64,000 bases of DNA from DATBLE01 sp963808815 (GTDB lineage: Bacteria > Actinomycetota > Thermoleophilia > Gaiellales > Gaiellaceae): contig CAWEGI010000014.1 of assembly GCA_963808815.1 (NCBI GenBank), positions 124,001 through 188,000 on the forward strand. Direction: 5' to 3'. A program made the position numbers and the translations under genes. The notes below the pieces were generated by a model that saw nothing but the letters and a program-made list of their open reading frames with translations, did no database searches and had not been told where the DNA came from. This document shows, in pieces, positions 27,706 to 37,441 of the stretch (position 1 is its first letter; each line of letters starts with the position of its first letter).

Positions 27706-28319
27706 TTGGTGCAGGTCGTCGGCTGCGGCCTGTCGGCCCGCAGACCGGTGGTCGGCGTGCCGCCCGGCACGACGAAGGTCACCAGCACGACCGCGTCCGC
27801 CTTGCTCTCGTTCTTGACAGTGAACGCCTGCGCCGCGGTCTCGTAGAACGACTGACCGGCCGAGAACGTCTCCGACGTGCAGTCTGCCCGGTACCGGACG
27901 ACCTGCCCCGACACGACCGTCGCAGTCAGATAGCCGGGATGAACATGCCAGCCCGAATACGCTCCCGGAGCGAACTTCGCCTGCTGGACGACCACCTCCG
28001 GCGAGTGCAGCAGCCCGATCGGAGCCATGCCGAACCGCGCCGAGACAGCCGGATGCAGGTTCAACCACTCGCCGAGGTTCGTGACGCCCGCGCTCCGAAG
28101 CCGCATCAGGAACTCGGGCAGCTGGTCGGCGGCGTACTCCTTCCCTTGCCACGTCAGCCCGTTCGCATCCGCGCTGATACCCGTGTTGTAGGCGAGATCT
28201 GCCTGCAACGCGCCGAGCGAAAGGATGCTGTTCGTCTGCCCCTGGCCCGGAGTCGCAACCGCGACCGCGGCCCACACGGCGGCTCCCACCAGGGCGAGAA
28301 CGACAATCAACCGTTTCAT
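27702..28319 (-). CDS. Secreted cupin-domain protein
   Basis: 205 residues with a signal peptide (LIVVLALVGAAVWAAVAVA). The cupin core lies near residues 110-190 with SGWHVHPGYLTATVVSGQVVRY, giving a His-x-His pair, and a final strand VVLVTFVVPGG. The ribosome site GGGAGG precedes the ATG. The following gene overlaps its stop. Extracellular cupins of this sort are common in actinobacteria; ligand unknown. Confidence 0.75.
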   Translation of the reverse strand: MKRLIVVLALVGAAVWAAVAVATPGQGQTNSILSLGALQADLAYNTGISADANGLTWQGKEYAADQLPEFLMRLRSAGVTNLGEWLNLHPAVSARFGMAPIGLLHSPEVVVQQAKFAPGAYSGWHVHPGYLTATVVSGQVVRYRADCTSETFSAGQSFYETAAQAFTVKNESKADAVVLVTFVVPGGTPTTGLRADRPQPTTCTK

Positions 28320-28523
28320 CGGACACCTCCCGATCTGTGAATCGCGGATCGCGCCGTCGCAATCCAATGCACCGAGCCTAGGAAGCGTCGGCGCGGTCGC
28401 CTATGGTGGGCGCAGGCCAATTCGACGGGGCGCTAGCACGCCGTCTGCGGGGACACTGGCCCCCTTGACCGAGTCAGTGTGATCGCCGAGAAATGTCCCA
28501 GTCTCGGAAAACGGAGGCCCGCG
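28320..28523. other. Divergent intergenic region
   Basis: 204 nt between the start of the secreted cupin gene (minus) and the histidine kinase (plus). It holds the ribosome sites of both genes (GGGAGG and GGAGG). I see no clear promoter pair, repeat or RNA gene. Confidence 0.4.
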
Positions 28524-29207
28524 ATGGACGAGGTTCGGCCAGGGGCGCTCGACGACTCGATCGACGAGCTGCGTTTCCAGCTCGAGGAGCTACGTGCCTC
28601 GCGGTCCCGCGTCGTGGCGGCCGCCGACACAGAACGGCGCCGCATCGAGCGCGAGCTCCACGACGGCGCTCAACAGCACCTGGTCGCGCTCACCGTCAAC
28701 CTCCAGCTGGCACGCCGGCTCGCCGACTCCGACCCGGCCGGACTGAAGACGCTCCTGGACGAGATCAGGCACGACGCGCTAGAGGCGTTGGAGGACGTTC
28801 GACGCCTGGCCTGGCAGATCTACCCGTCACTTCTGCTGGACCGGGGTCTCGTCGAAGCCTTGCGGGCGGCGGCGTCCGAAGCGGTCATCCCGACCCGTGT
28901 CGAGGCGACCGGGGTCGGACGATGCGCGTCCGAGATCGAAGCGGCGGTCTACTTCTGCTGCCTCGAACTGCTGCAAAGCGCCGCCGAGCACGTCCAGGCA
29001 GAAGAACGCGCAGTCATCCGCATAGGCCAGGAGCGGGCCGTGCTCACCTTCGAGGTGATCGTCCACGGTGACGACCTCGAGGGATGGACGCAGATGGACC
29101 CGATCGACATACGCGACCGCCTCGGTGCCGTCGGCGGCCGACTGGCGGTCACGTCCGAGGCCGGGCGGGCTACCTGCTACACCGGAACGATCCCGATCGA
29201 ACCCTGA
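28524..29207 (+). CDS. Cytosolic NarL-type histidine kinase with degenerate ATPase domain
   Basis: 227 residues from an ATG preceded by GGAGG; there is no transmembrane or sensor domain. An N-terminal coiled coil leads into the HisKA_3 dimerisation helix ERRRIERELHDGAQQHLVALT, with the phosphoacceptor His. The HATPase region is poor: the N box reads CCLELLQSAAEHVQ without the usual Asn, and the G1 box (normally DDGxGF) reads VHGDDLEGW. LGAVGGRLAVTSEAGRATCYTGTIP matches the family's end. It may be a regulator or phosphatase rather than an active kinase. The convergent NarL regulator is the obvious partner. Confidence 0.75.
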   Translation: MDEVRPGALDDSIDELRFQLEELRASRSRVVAAADTERRRIERELHDGAQQHLVALTVNLQLARRLADSDPAGLKTLLDEIRHDALEALEDVRRLAWQIYPSLLLDRGLVEALRAAASEAVIPTRVEATGVGRCASEIEAAVYFCCLELLQSAAEHVQAEERAVIRIGQERAVLTFEVIVHGDDLEGWTQMDPIDIRDRLGAVGGRLAVTSEAGRATCYTGTIPIEP

Positions 29208-29226
29208 CGCCCGGGCCGATGCCGGC

Positions 29227-29892
29227 CTACTCCGCCTCGGCGAGGTAGAGGATGACCGCCTTCACCCGCTTGTGAACAGCGGTCTCCCACCCCAGTCCCA
29301 GCTTGAGGAAGATCGAGTGGATGACCTTCTCGACCGAGCGCTCGGTGAGGACGAGCGACTCGGCGATCGCGGCATTGTTCTTGCCCTCGGCCATCCCGCG
29401 CAGGACGTCCCGTTCGCGCGGCGTCAGCTCGTTGAGTGGCGAATGCTCGGCGCGGGCCTTGGCAGCCACGAGCGCCTCGACGACCTTCGGATCGATCACC
29501 GACCCGCCCTCGGCAACCGCCCGGATCGCTGCGACGAGCTGCTCGATGTCCTCCACCCGCTCCTTCAGCAGGTAAGCACGCCGGGCCGTGCCGCCCTCGA
29601 GCAACGCGAGCGCGTAGCTCGGCTGTGAGTACTGGCTCAGGACGACCACCCCGACCTGCTCGTGCGTCTCGCGAAGGCGCATCGCCGCCTGGATTCCTTC
29701 GTCGATTCCGTCCGGAGGCATGCGGATATCGGTGATGACGACGTCGGGGCTCTCGGCCTCGACCGCCGCGAGGAGCGATTCGAGGTCACCGCAGACGGCG
29801 GCGACCTCGAGATCGGGCTGCGTCTCGAGCAGACGCCGGACGCCCTCGCGGACGAGGTAGTGATCCTCGGCGAGGACGAGGCGAATCGGCAC
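29227..29892 (-). CDS. NarL/FixJ-family response regulator
   Basis: 221 residues. The receiver has acidic pocket residues AEDHYL, the phosphorylation Asp in VVITDIRMPPDG and the conserved Lys in LLKERV. The C-terminal LuxR-type helix-turn-helix is LTPRERDVLRGMAEGKNNAAIAESL. The GTG at 29892 is preferred because TATTCT ends 7 nt before it, although the frame stays open to 30117. It converges on the degenerate histidine kinase with 19 nt between stops. Confidence 0.9.
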   Translation of the reverse strand: MPIRLVLAEDHYLVREGVRRLLETQPDLEVAAVCGDLESLLAAVEAESPDVVITDIRMPPDGIDEGIQAAMRLRETHEQVGVVVLSQYSQPSYALALLEGGTARRAYLLKERVEDIEQLVAAIRAVAEGGSVIDPKVVEALVAAKARAEHSPLNELTPRERDVLRGMAEGKNNAAIAESLVLTERSVEKVIHSIFLKLGLGWETAVHKRVKAVILYLAEAE

Positions 29893-30101
29893 CGGCAGAA
29901 GAATACGGCCGCGGCGGACGGGAACGCCGCGCGCGGGTCGGCTGCCGCGGACGGCCGTGCTAGCCCCCCTCGAACACGCCTGCGGCCACGATAGGCGGTC
30001 GAACCGGCTGCCCCTACTGTGGGCCCTGCAACTGAAGGCACTTGATACCCGGCCTCTCGACCCGTAGCGTCGGTGGCAACACTCGCGAAAGGCGGCACCC
30101 G
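29893..30101. other. Divergent intergenic region with the NarL promoter
   Basis: 209 nt between the NarL regulator (minus) and the ABC_sub_bind lipoprotein gene (plus). The minus-strand -10 TATTCT is at 29900-29905, 7 nt before the GTG. A ribosome-site-like GAAAGG lies about 10 nt before the ATG at 30102. No RNA gene seen. Confidence 0.45.
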
Positions 30102-31137
30102 ATGTGGCTGAACGCACTCCAGGGTCTGCGGCTCGGCCGAAAGCTGCCCGCCCGCCTGTTCTGTCTCGCTGCGATGGCGTCGCTGCTCGCGGCCTGCGGC
30201 AGCTCGAGCGCCGCCGACCAGTCCGGTAAGCCGATCCCTCGCGTGGGACTGATGCATGTGGGGCTCGACCACGTCCCGCCCTCGCTCGAACCGTTGAAGG
30301 CCCGCCTGAGGGAGCTCGGCTGGATTCAGGGCCGCAACGTCGACCTGATCTCGCGAATCCACCTGCCGGACGAGGACGCGGCGAAGACGCAGGCGCAGGC
30401 GTTCGTCCGTCAACACGTCGACCTGATCGTCGCGTTCGAGGACCAGTCGGTCCGCCAGGCGCAGGCCGCGACGAAGCAGTCGCACACCCCAGTGGTCTTC
30501 CTCCACCCCGTCGATCCGGTCGGGGCCGGATACGTGCGCAGCCTTCGGCATCCCGGGGGCAATCTGACCGGCGTCTTCGGCCTCCGCGATCTGGTCGCCA
30601 AGCAGCTTGAGCTCTACAAGGCGGTCATGCCCGGACTCGTGCGGGTACTCGCACTCGTGGACCCGAAGGATCCCTCGACGCCGAAGCTCTGGAAGCAGAC
30701 GCAGGCGGCCGCCGGGCAGCTCGGGCTCGACCTCGTCGTCCGCAAGGCTGCCACGCCCGCCGATCTCGAGAAGGTGTTTCAGTCGCTGCGGCCGGGTGAT
30801 GCGCAGGCCGTGTTCGTCGTGTCACCGAAGCTCCTCTTCAACGACTCGCAGCTGTTGATCGGTCTCGCCGAGGGTGAGGCGCATCTCCCGTTGGTGCTCA
30901 ATCGCAAGGAATGGGTCCAGAAGGGTGCGCTCTTCTCGTACGGTTCCGACTTCCAGCTGATCGGCCGCGAGGGAGCGCGGTACGTCGACAGCATCCTCAG
31001 GGGAACGAAGCCCTCCGCTCTGCCCGTCCAGGAGGTGCCGCAGGTCGAGTTCACGCTCAACCTCACGACTGCCCGGAGGCTCGGCATCCATGTCCCGCAG
31101 TCGACGATCATCCTCGCAAACCGGATCTATCCGGTAA
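30102..31137 (+). CDS. ABC_sub_bind (PF04392-type) lipoprotein, probable one-base frame break at the end
   Basis: About 344 residues. An N-terminal lipoprotein signal ends in LLAAC with the lipid-modified Cys at residue 32. The body follows the periplasmic-binding family fed to TrpX-like transporters or sensor kinases: LKARLRELGWIQGRNVDL, TPVVFLHPVDPVGAGYV, SLRHPGGNLTGV and the family end TARRLGIHVPQSTIILANRI. In the given sequence the frame runs on to 31517, deep into the next gene; removing one G near 31133 would end it at TAA 31137. With no permease or ATPase nearby, it probably feeds ligand information to the kinase downstream. Confidence 0.75.
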
Positions 31138-31158
31138 CCCTTCGCAAGGAGCGAAACG

Positions 31159-33017
31159 GTGAAGTGGAGTTCCTGGCTCCGCGGTCGTCTGACCTGGAAA
31201 TACGTTGCCGTCCTCGTTTCGCTCGTGGTCGCAGCCTTGCTCGCGAGCGGTCTCACCGAGGCGTACTTCTCCTACCAGGACAACCGAAGGGCTCTGAACA
31301 GGATCCACCTCGAGAAGGCGTCCTCTGCCGCCGCGCTCATCGAGCAGTTCATCGAGGGGCTCCACAATCAAGTCAGCGACGTCGCTCGCAGCGAAGGGTT
31401 GGGCGGAGCGGAACATCGATTTCCAGCGGCTGCTCGTCCGAGAGGGCGCGGTCTCGACGGTCAGGTACCTCGACTCGTCCGGACGCGAGCAGCTTCGGAT
31501 CTCGCGCTACTCGGTGAACCACGAAGGCCCCGGCCCCGACTACGCCGGAACGCCGGCGTTCCGGGTCGCCCGAGCGCAGGGAACGTACTACGGCCGCCTC
31601 TACTTCCTTCGCGACTCGCGCCCCCACCTGACACTGTCTGTCCGCGAACGTCCACCGGGCCGCGGCGTGGTCGTGGCGGAGATCGACCTTCAGTTCGTCG
31701 AGGGGGTGATCAAGCAGGCGCGAGTCGGATCCGCGGGATACGCCTATGCGGTCGACTCTCATGGCCAGCTCGTGGCCCATCCGAGCATCGACCTCGTGCT
31801 CGGGAGAGCCGATTTCGTCCGCCTGCCGCAGGTGCGGTCCGCGCTGTCGGGCTCTGCCAGAACCGCGACCAGCGCCGTGGCGACCGGGCGCAACTGGCAA
31901 GGCAGGAAGGTCCTCAGCGCCTTTCAGACGGTCGATCCGCCGGGCTGGCGCGTGTTCGTGGAGGAGCCGTTGAGCGTCGCCTACTCTCCGCTCGAGTCCG
32001 CCCTGGTCCGTACGGCGCTGCTCCTGGTCGCCTTCCTCGCTCTGGCCGTCGGCGTGAGCGTTCTGCTCGCCCGGAGGATGGTTCGGCCGATCGCGTCGAT
32101 GCAGGTCGCATCGGCGAGGATCGGCGAAGGCGCGCTCGACCACAGGATCGAGGTCACGAGGAAGGACGAGCTCGGGATGCTCGCCGAGGAGTTCAACAGG
32201 ATGGCCGCGCGGCTGCAGGAGTCCTACGCGGGCCTGGAGGAGAAGGTCGAGGAGCGGACACAGGAGCTCGGGACGGCGCTGGCCGAGCTCGACGAGAAGA
32301 GCCGCCAGCTCGAGACCGTCAGCCGTCACAAGTCGGAGTTCCTCGCAAACATGTCGCACGAGCTGCGGACGCCGCTGAACGCGATCATCGGCTTCTCCGA
32401 TGTCCTGCGCGAGCAGATGTTCGGGGAGCTGAACGAGCAACAGCTCGGCTACGTCGACGACGTCCTCGAGGCCGGTCGCCACCTGCTGTCGCTCATCAAC
32501 GACGTGCTCGACCTCTCGAAGGTCGAGGCAGGGCGGATGGAGCTCGAGCTGAGCGAGGTGTCGTTGCCGGAGACCCTGAGGAGCGGATTGACGATGCACG
32601 AGGAACACGCGAGCCGGAGCAGGGTCACGCTCGGCCTGGCGGTCGACCCCGAAGAGATCCTCGTGCAGGCCGACGAGCGAAAGGTCCGCCAGGTCGTGTT
32701 CAACCTCCTCTCGAACGCGGTCAAGTTCACCCCGCCGGGAGGTCGGGTCGACGTGACCGCTCAGATGACCAACGGCGTCGTGCGAGGTCGCTGTAGCCGA
32801 CACGGGCTCGGGGATCGCCCGGGAGGACCAGGAGATGATCTTCGAGGAGTTCCAGCAGGCCCGCGGCGAGAACGGCGGCGAGCACGAGGGCACCGGGCTC
32901 GGGCTGCCGCTCGCGCGGAGCTTCATCGAGCTGCACGGAGGACGGCTCTGGGTGGAGAGCGCTCCGGGCGAAGGCAGCACCTTCCGCTTCACGCTGCCCG
33001 TCAGGCACGGGAGCTGA
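31159..33017 (+). CDS. Cache/HAMP sensor histidine kinase, two one-base frame breaks
   Basis: 618 residues when repaired. The GTG start has AAGGAG 8 nt upstream. Order: transmembrane helix (KYVAVLVSLVVAALLASGL), extracellular Cache-type domain to about 280, second helix (LLLVAFLALAVGVSVLLA), HAMP, coiled coil, HisKA (FLANMSHELRTPLNAIIGFS), HATPase with NLLSNAVKF, DTGSGI and GTGLGLPLAR. Frame breaks near 31400 and 32783 are each repaired by dropping one base. Neighbours suggest signals from the lipoprotein pass to two receiver proteins downstream. Confidence 0.85.
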
Positions 33018-33020
33018 GTC

Positions 33021-33400
33021 ATGGACGAGCTGATCCTGATCGTCGACGACAACGAGAAGAACGTGAAGCTCGTCCGTGACGTGCTCCGGCATGCGGGGTT
33101 TCGGACGCTCGAGGCGTCGACCGGCAGCTCCGGGATATCCGATGCCGCTGAACACCTACCGGACGTGATCCTGATGGACATCCGCCTGCCCGGACATGGA
33201 CGGCACAGACGCTCTCCGGAGGCTCAAGGCAGCCGAGGCCACGGCGTCGATTCCGATCGTCGCGCTCACCTCGCTGGCCATGAAGGGAGACCGCGAGCGA
33301 CTCCTGGCCGATGGTTTCGACGGGTACCTGGAGAAGCCGATCGATATCCGGGAGTTCCCTGACCAGATCCGGCGGTACTGTCGGTTCGAGGACGCGTTGA
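33021..33400 (+). CDS. Single-domain response regulator (DivK/CheY-like), frame breaks
   Basis: About 125 residues. ILIVDDNEKNVKLV gives the acidic pocket, VILMDIRLP the phosphorylated Asp, IPIVALTSLAMKGD the switch region and GYLEKPID the Lys. A base must be dropped near 33193 (LPG to LPDMDGTDAL), and a second near the C-terminus to reach the TGA at 33398, which is 1 nt before the next ATG. No output domain, so it probably relays phosphate to the receiver-cyclase that follows. Confidence 0.8.
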
Positions 33401-33401
33401 G

Positions 33402-34515
33402 ATGGTCGCTCCGGCGAAGCTCCTCGTCGTCGACGACACACCGCGGAACGTCAGGCTGCTCGAAGCCGTGCTCACGTCCAACGGCTACGCCGTGACGTCG
33501 GCGAATTCGGGGCCACAGGCGCTGGAGGGGCTCTCGAACGACCCGCCTGACCTGGTGCTCCTCGACATCCAGATGGCCGGGATGAACGGGTACGAGGTGT
33601 GCCGCCGGATCCGCGGTGACGAGGCGACGCGATTCCTGCCAGTGATCATGGTCACCTCCAGCGACGCCGAGGTTCGCGTCGATGCCATCGACGCAGGGGC
33701 GGACGACTTCATCGCGAAACCGTTCAACCGTCAGGAGCTGCTGGCCAGGGTCAGGTCACTGGTTCGCATCAAGCGATATCACGACACCATCCAGGCCCAG
33801 ACCGCCGAGCTCGCCGACCTGAACCAGACACTCGAGGCAAGAGTGGACGAACAGGTCGCGCGAGCTGGAGAAGATGAATCGGCTGAGACGTTTCCTTTCG
33901 CCGACTCTCGCCGAGCTGATCCTCGCGCAGGGGGAGGGCATCCTCGAGAGCCACCGGCGGGAGATCGCCGTCCTCTTCGCCGATCTCCGAGGATGGACAG
34001 CGTTCAGCGTCAACACCGAACCGGAAGAGGTCATGAGCGTGATCCGTGAGTTCCACGCGGCGATGGGACGGCTGGTCGCGCGGTTCGAAGCGACGGTCGG
34101 GTGGTTCGCAGGGGATGGGCTGATGGTCTGGTTCAACGACCCTGTTCCGTGCCCGGATCCGTCGGCACGGGCGGCGAGAACGGCGGTGGCCATGCGCGGC
34201 GCGATGGCGGACCTGACCGCCAGGTGGCGCAAACGCGGGCACGAGCTCAACTTCTCGGTCGGGATCGGCCTGGGCTACGCCACGCTCGGCAGGATCGGCT
34301 TCGACGGGCGGTACGACTACGGGGCGGTGGGCACCGTGATGAACCTCGCAGCGCGCCTGTGCGACGAGGCCGAGCCGGGCCAGATCCTCGTGAGCGAGCG
34401 TGTCTTCTCGGAGATCGAACACATCGTGAGTTCCGAGCCGGCCGGCAAGCTCGATCTCAAGGGTTTTCTCAAGCCGGTTACGGCGTTCAGGATCATCGAC
34501 GTCGAGGTCGTGTGA
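33402..34515 (+). CDS. Response regulator fused to a class III nucleotide cyclase, one-base frame break
   Basis: 370 residues when repaired. The receiver (LLVVDDTPRNVRLLEAVL, LVLLDIQMAGMNG, FIAKPFNR) is followed by a coiled coil and a class III cyclase domain: LRRFLSPTLAELI, IAVLFADLRGWTAFS with metal-binding Asp, VGWFAGDGLMVWFN with the second metal Asp, and YGAVGTVMNLAARLC. The frame breaks near 33861 in the linker. It makes cAMP or cGMP in response to phosphorylation. The set lipoprotein-kinase-receiver-receiver/cyclase forms one tightly spaced operon. Confidence 0.85.
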
Positions 34516-34545
34516 CGAGCAAGCCTCCGCTCCGAGCGAACGGAA

Positions 34546-37317
34546 CTAGCCAGAGGCGACGAGGCCGGCACGTGCCTCGGCGACCGCCTCGTCGGGCGGT
34601 GCGGTGCGGCCGTCCGACTCCAGCTCGTCCACCCGCTGCTCGCCCAGCCCGGCGACGAGCGTGGCCCGCAGCGCCAGGTAGTCGTCCTCCGTCTCGCCGA
34701 CCAGCCGGATGCCGATCTCGTCGAAGATCGCCAGCGACGTGCCCGAGAGCCGTGCCGCCCGTTCGAGGTCGCCTGCGGCGGCAGCGAGCTCGGCGCAGCC
34801 CTGGAGGCAGTTGGCGATCACCTCCCGGTAGCCGAGCGCCAGCGCGAGCTCGATCGACTCGGCCAGCAGCGACGCGGCCACCTCAGTCCGGCCGCGCTTG
34901 ATCTCGGTGCGGCCGAGGTTGTGCAGGCTGATCGAGAGCCCGTCGCGGTCATCCAGCTCGCGCTGGAGCCCGATCGCCTCCTCCTGGTAGCGGGCGGCCG
35001 TATCGAGGTCGCCGCGCATGCTGGCGATCGCGCCCAGGTTGCTGAGCGCGATCGCCGTTCTCACCGGCTGCCCCTGCGCCTCGAAATGCTTCACCGATTC
35101 CTCGTACAGCGCCGCCGCCCGCTCGAGGTCGCGCTCGACGACCGCAACCGAGGCGAGCTCGGCGAGACACCGCCCGGCCTCGCCCTCGTCACCGAGCTCC
35201 ACGTAGAGGTCGTGTGCCCGTGTCCAGATGCGTTTCGCCTGCTGGACATCGCCCTGCCGGTACGGAAAGAGCCCGCCGTGGACGAGTGCCAGCGCCTGCA
35301 GCCTCGGCTCGGCGGAGGCCGAGCGTTCGATCGCGCCCTCGAACACGCGCCGAGCCTCCGTGAGCTCACCGCGCAGGAGCCAGTACTGACGGAGGGCGAC
35401 CGCCATCCGCACCTCTCCCTCGATCTCGCCGGTGGTGGCCGCCCAGGCGATCGCCCCGCGCAGGTTGTCGTGTTCGGCATCGAGCTCGGCGAGCGTCTCG
35501 TCGTACACCGTCCCCGCCGTCAGGGCCTTCCCGGCGGTCTCGGCCACGCTCAGGAAGTAGGCGGCATGCCGCCGCTGGGCATCCTCCTCCGCTCCCGACT
35601 CCCGCAGCCGGGCCGCCGCGTACTCGCGGATCGTCTCGAGCATCGCGAACCGCGGACCCAGGACCCCGTCGACCCGTCGGAGGAGGCTCTCGTCGACCAG
35701 CGACCCGATTCGGTCGAGGATTTCCCTGTCCGCGGACACCGCCCCGGCGGCCTCGATCGTGCAGCCGCCGCGGAAGACGGCCAGGCGTGCGAACAGGTCT
35801 TGCTCGGCCGGCTCGAGCAGCTCGTAGCTCCAGTCGAGGGTCGCCTGCAGCGTCCGCTGCCGGGCGGGCAGGTCGCGAGCGCCGGCGGTCAGCAGCTCGA
35901 GCGAGCGCTCGAGCCGGCCCGCCATCGCCTCCGGCGGCAGCACCTTGCTCCGGGCCGCCGCCAGCTCGAGCGCGAGCGGCAGCCCGTCAAGACGCGTGCA
36001 GATCTCGGCCACGCTGGCTGCGCGGTCCTCGGTCAGCTCGAATCCCGGATCGACCGCGCGGGCGCGGGCGGCGAAGAGCTCCACCGCCTCACGCAGGGCC
36101 AGCGTCGGGACCGGATACTCGTGCTCGCCGGAGAGCCTCAGCGGCGCGCGGCTCGTCGCGAGGACGGCCAGGCCCGGCGCGGCTGCGAGCAGCGCCGAGA
36201 CGAAGGGTGCGCCGGCGAGCAGTTGCTCGAAGTTGTCGAGGACCAGCAAGAGCCGGCGCTCCCCCAGCCACTCGGCGATCGCCTCCGCCGCCGGGCGCTC
36301 ACCGTCCTGGAGGCCGAGCGCCTGCCCGACGGTCGCGGCGAGCAGCCCCGGATCGCGCAGCGGAGACAGGTCGACGAAGCGCGCCGGCCGCTCCGCGGAG
36401 AGCTCCTCGGCCACCGCCAGGGCCAAGCGGGTCTTGCCGGTCCCGCCCGGGCCGGTGAGCGTGACCAGCCGCGCCTCGTAGCGAAGCAGGGCGGAAACGG
36501 CGGCGATCTCGAGCTGCCTGCCGACGAGTGCGGTCGGCGCGCCGGGCAGGCGTGTCTCCAGCTCATCCGGCCGCTCCGGTGCGGCCAGCTCGGGGTCCTG
36601 GCGGAGGACGGCGCGCTCGAGCTCGCGCAGCTCGGCCGACGGCTCGATCCCGAGCTCGTCGAGCGCGGCGCGGGCCGCCCGGTGGGCCTCCAGCGCCTCC
36701 TGCTGCCGGCCCGCGCGATAGAGGGCCAGCACCTGCTGACGGCGGAAGCTCTCGCGGAACGGATGCTCCGCGACGAGCGCCTCCAGCTCGCCCAGTACGG
36801 CGTCGTGGCGGCCGAGCGCGAGCTCGGCCTCGCCGAAGAGCTCGAGCGCGTGCAGCCGCCGCTCCTCGAGCCGTTCCCGCTCGGCCTGGGCTAGCGGCTC
36901 GGCGGCGAGGTCGGCGAGCGCCGGCCCGTGCCAGAGCCCGAGCGCCTCGCGGAGCAGGCCCGCGGCCGAGTCGGCGTGACCGGCTCCGAGCTCCCGCCCG
37001 GCGCGGCCGACCAGCGTTTCGAAGCGCTCCAGGTCGAGCTCGCCGGGCTCGAGAACGACCCGGTAGCTCGTGCCGCGTGTCTCGATCCGGTCGGCGCCGA
37101 GCGCCTTGCGGAGCCCGGAGACGTAGACCTGGAGCGACTGGACTGCCGAGGCCGGCGGCTCCTCGCCCCACAGTGCGTCGACGAGGGAGTCCCGCGCGAC
37201 TGCCTCGCCCGAACGCAGCAGCAGCGCCGCCAGCAGCGCGCGCTGCTTCGGGCGCCCCAGGTCGATCGGGCCGCCGTCCGCGCGGGCCTCGACCGGCCCC
37301 AGGATCCGGAATTCCAT
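34546..37317 (-). CDS. AfsR/SARP-type regulator (wHTH-BTAD-NB-ARC-TPR)
   Basis: 923 residues from the ATG at 37317. An OmpR-type winged helix (MEFRILGPVEARADGGPIDLG, in part) is followed by the BTAD domain to about 245. The NB-ARC ATPase has Walker A GPGGTGKTRLA near 285 and Walker B LLLVLDNFEQL, with later ATSRAPLRLSGE. Tetratricopeptide-like helices fill the C-terminal 350 residues. Such proteins activate secondary metabolism or nutrient responses. It is divergent from the cupin gene at 37442. No frame breaks. Confidence 0.92.
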   Translation of the reverse strand: MEFRILGPVEARADGGPIDLGRPKQRALLAALLLRSGEAVARDSLVDALWGEEPPASAVQSLQVYVSGLRKALGADRIETRGTSYRVVLEPGELDLERFETLVGRAGRELGAGHADSAAGLLREALGLWHGPALADLAAEPLAQAERERLEERRLHALELFGEAELALGRHDAVLGELEALVAEHPFRESFRRQQVLALYRAGRQQEALEAHRAARAALDELGIEPSAELRELERAVLRQDPELAAPERPDELETRLPGAPTALVGRQLEIAAVSALLRYEARLVTLTGPGGTGKTRLALAVAEELSAERPARFVDLSPLRDPGLLAATVGQALGLQDGERPAAEAIAEWLGERRLLLVLDNFEQLLAGAPFVSALLAAAPGLAVLATSRAPLRLSGEHEYPVPTLALREAVELFAARARAVDPGFELTEDRAASVAEICTRLDGLPLALELAAARSKVLPPEAMAGRLERSLELLTAGARDLPARQRTLQATLDWSYELLEPAEQDLFARLAVFRGGCTIEAAGAVSADREILDRIGSLVDESLLRRVDGVLGPRFAMLETIREYAAARLRESGAEEDAQRRHAAYFLSVAETAGKALTAGTVYDETLAELDAEHDNLRGAIAWAATTGEIEGEVRMAVALRQYWLLRGELTEARRVFEGAIERSASAEPRLQALALVHGGLFPYRQGDVQQAKRIWTRAHDLYVELGDEGEAGRCLAELASVAVVERDLERAAALYEESVKHFEAQGQPVRTAIALSNLGAIASMRGDLDTAARYQEEAIGLQRELDDRDGLSISLHNLGRTEIKRGRTEVAASLLAESIELALALGYREVIANCLQGCAELAAAAGDLERAARLSGTSLAIFDEIGIRLVGETEDDYLALRATLVAGLGEQRVDELESDGRTAPPDEAVAEARAGLVASG

Positions 37318-37441
37318 GCTTTCTCTCTCCCCTGACGTACGGCCCGCCAAGCCAACGCCAAGTGGATGTTAAGCGCTCCGGTCGATGGTGCCTCGGACAG
37401 CGCCGCCGACCCGAGGCGGCCAGGCGAAAAGGAGAGAGACC

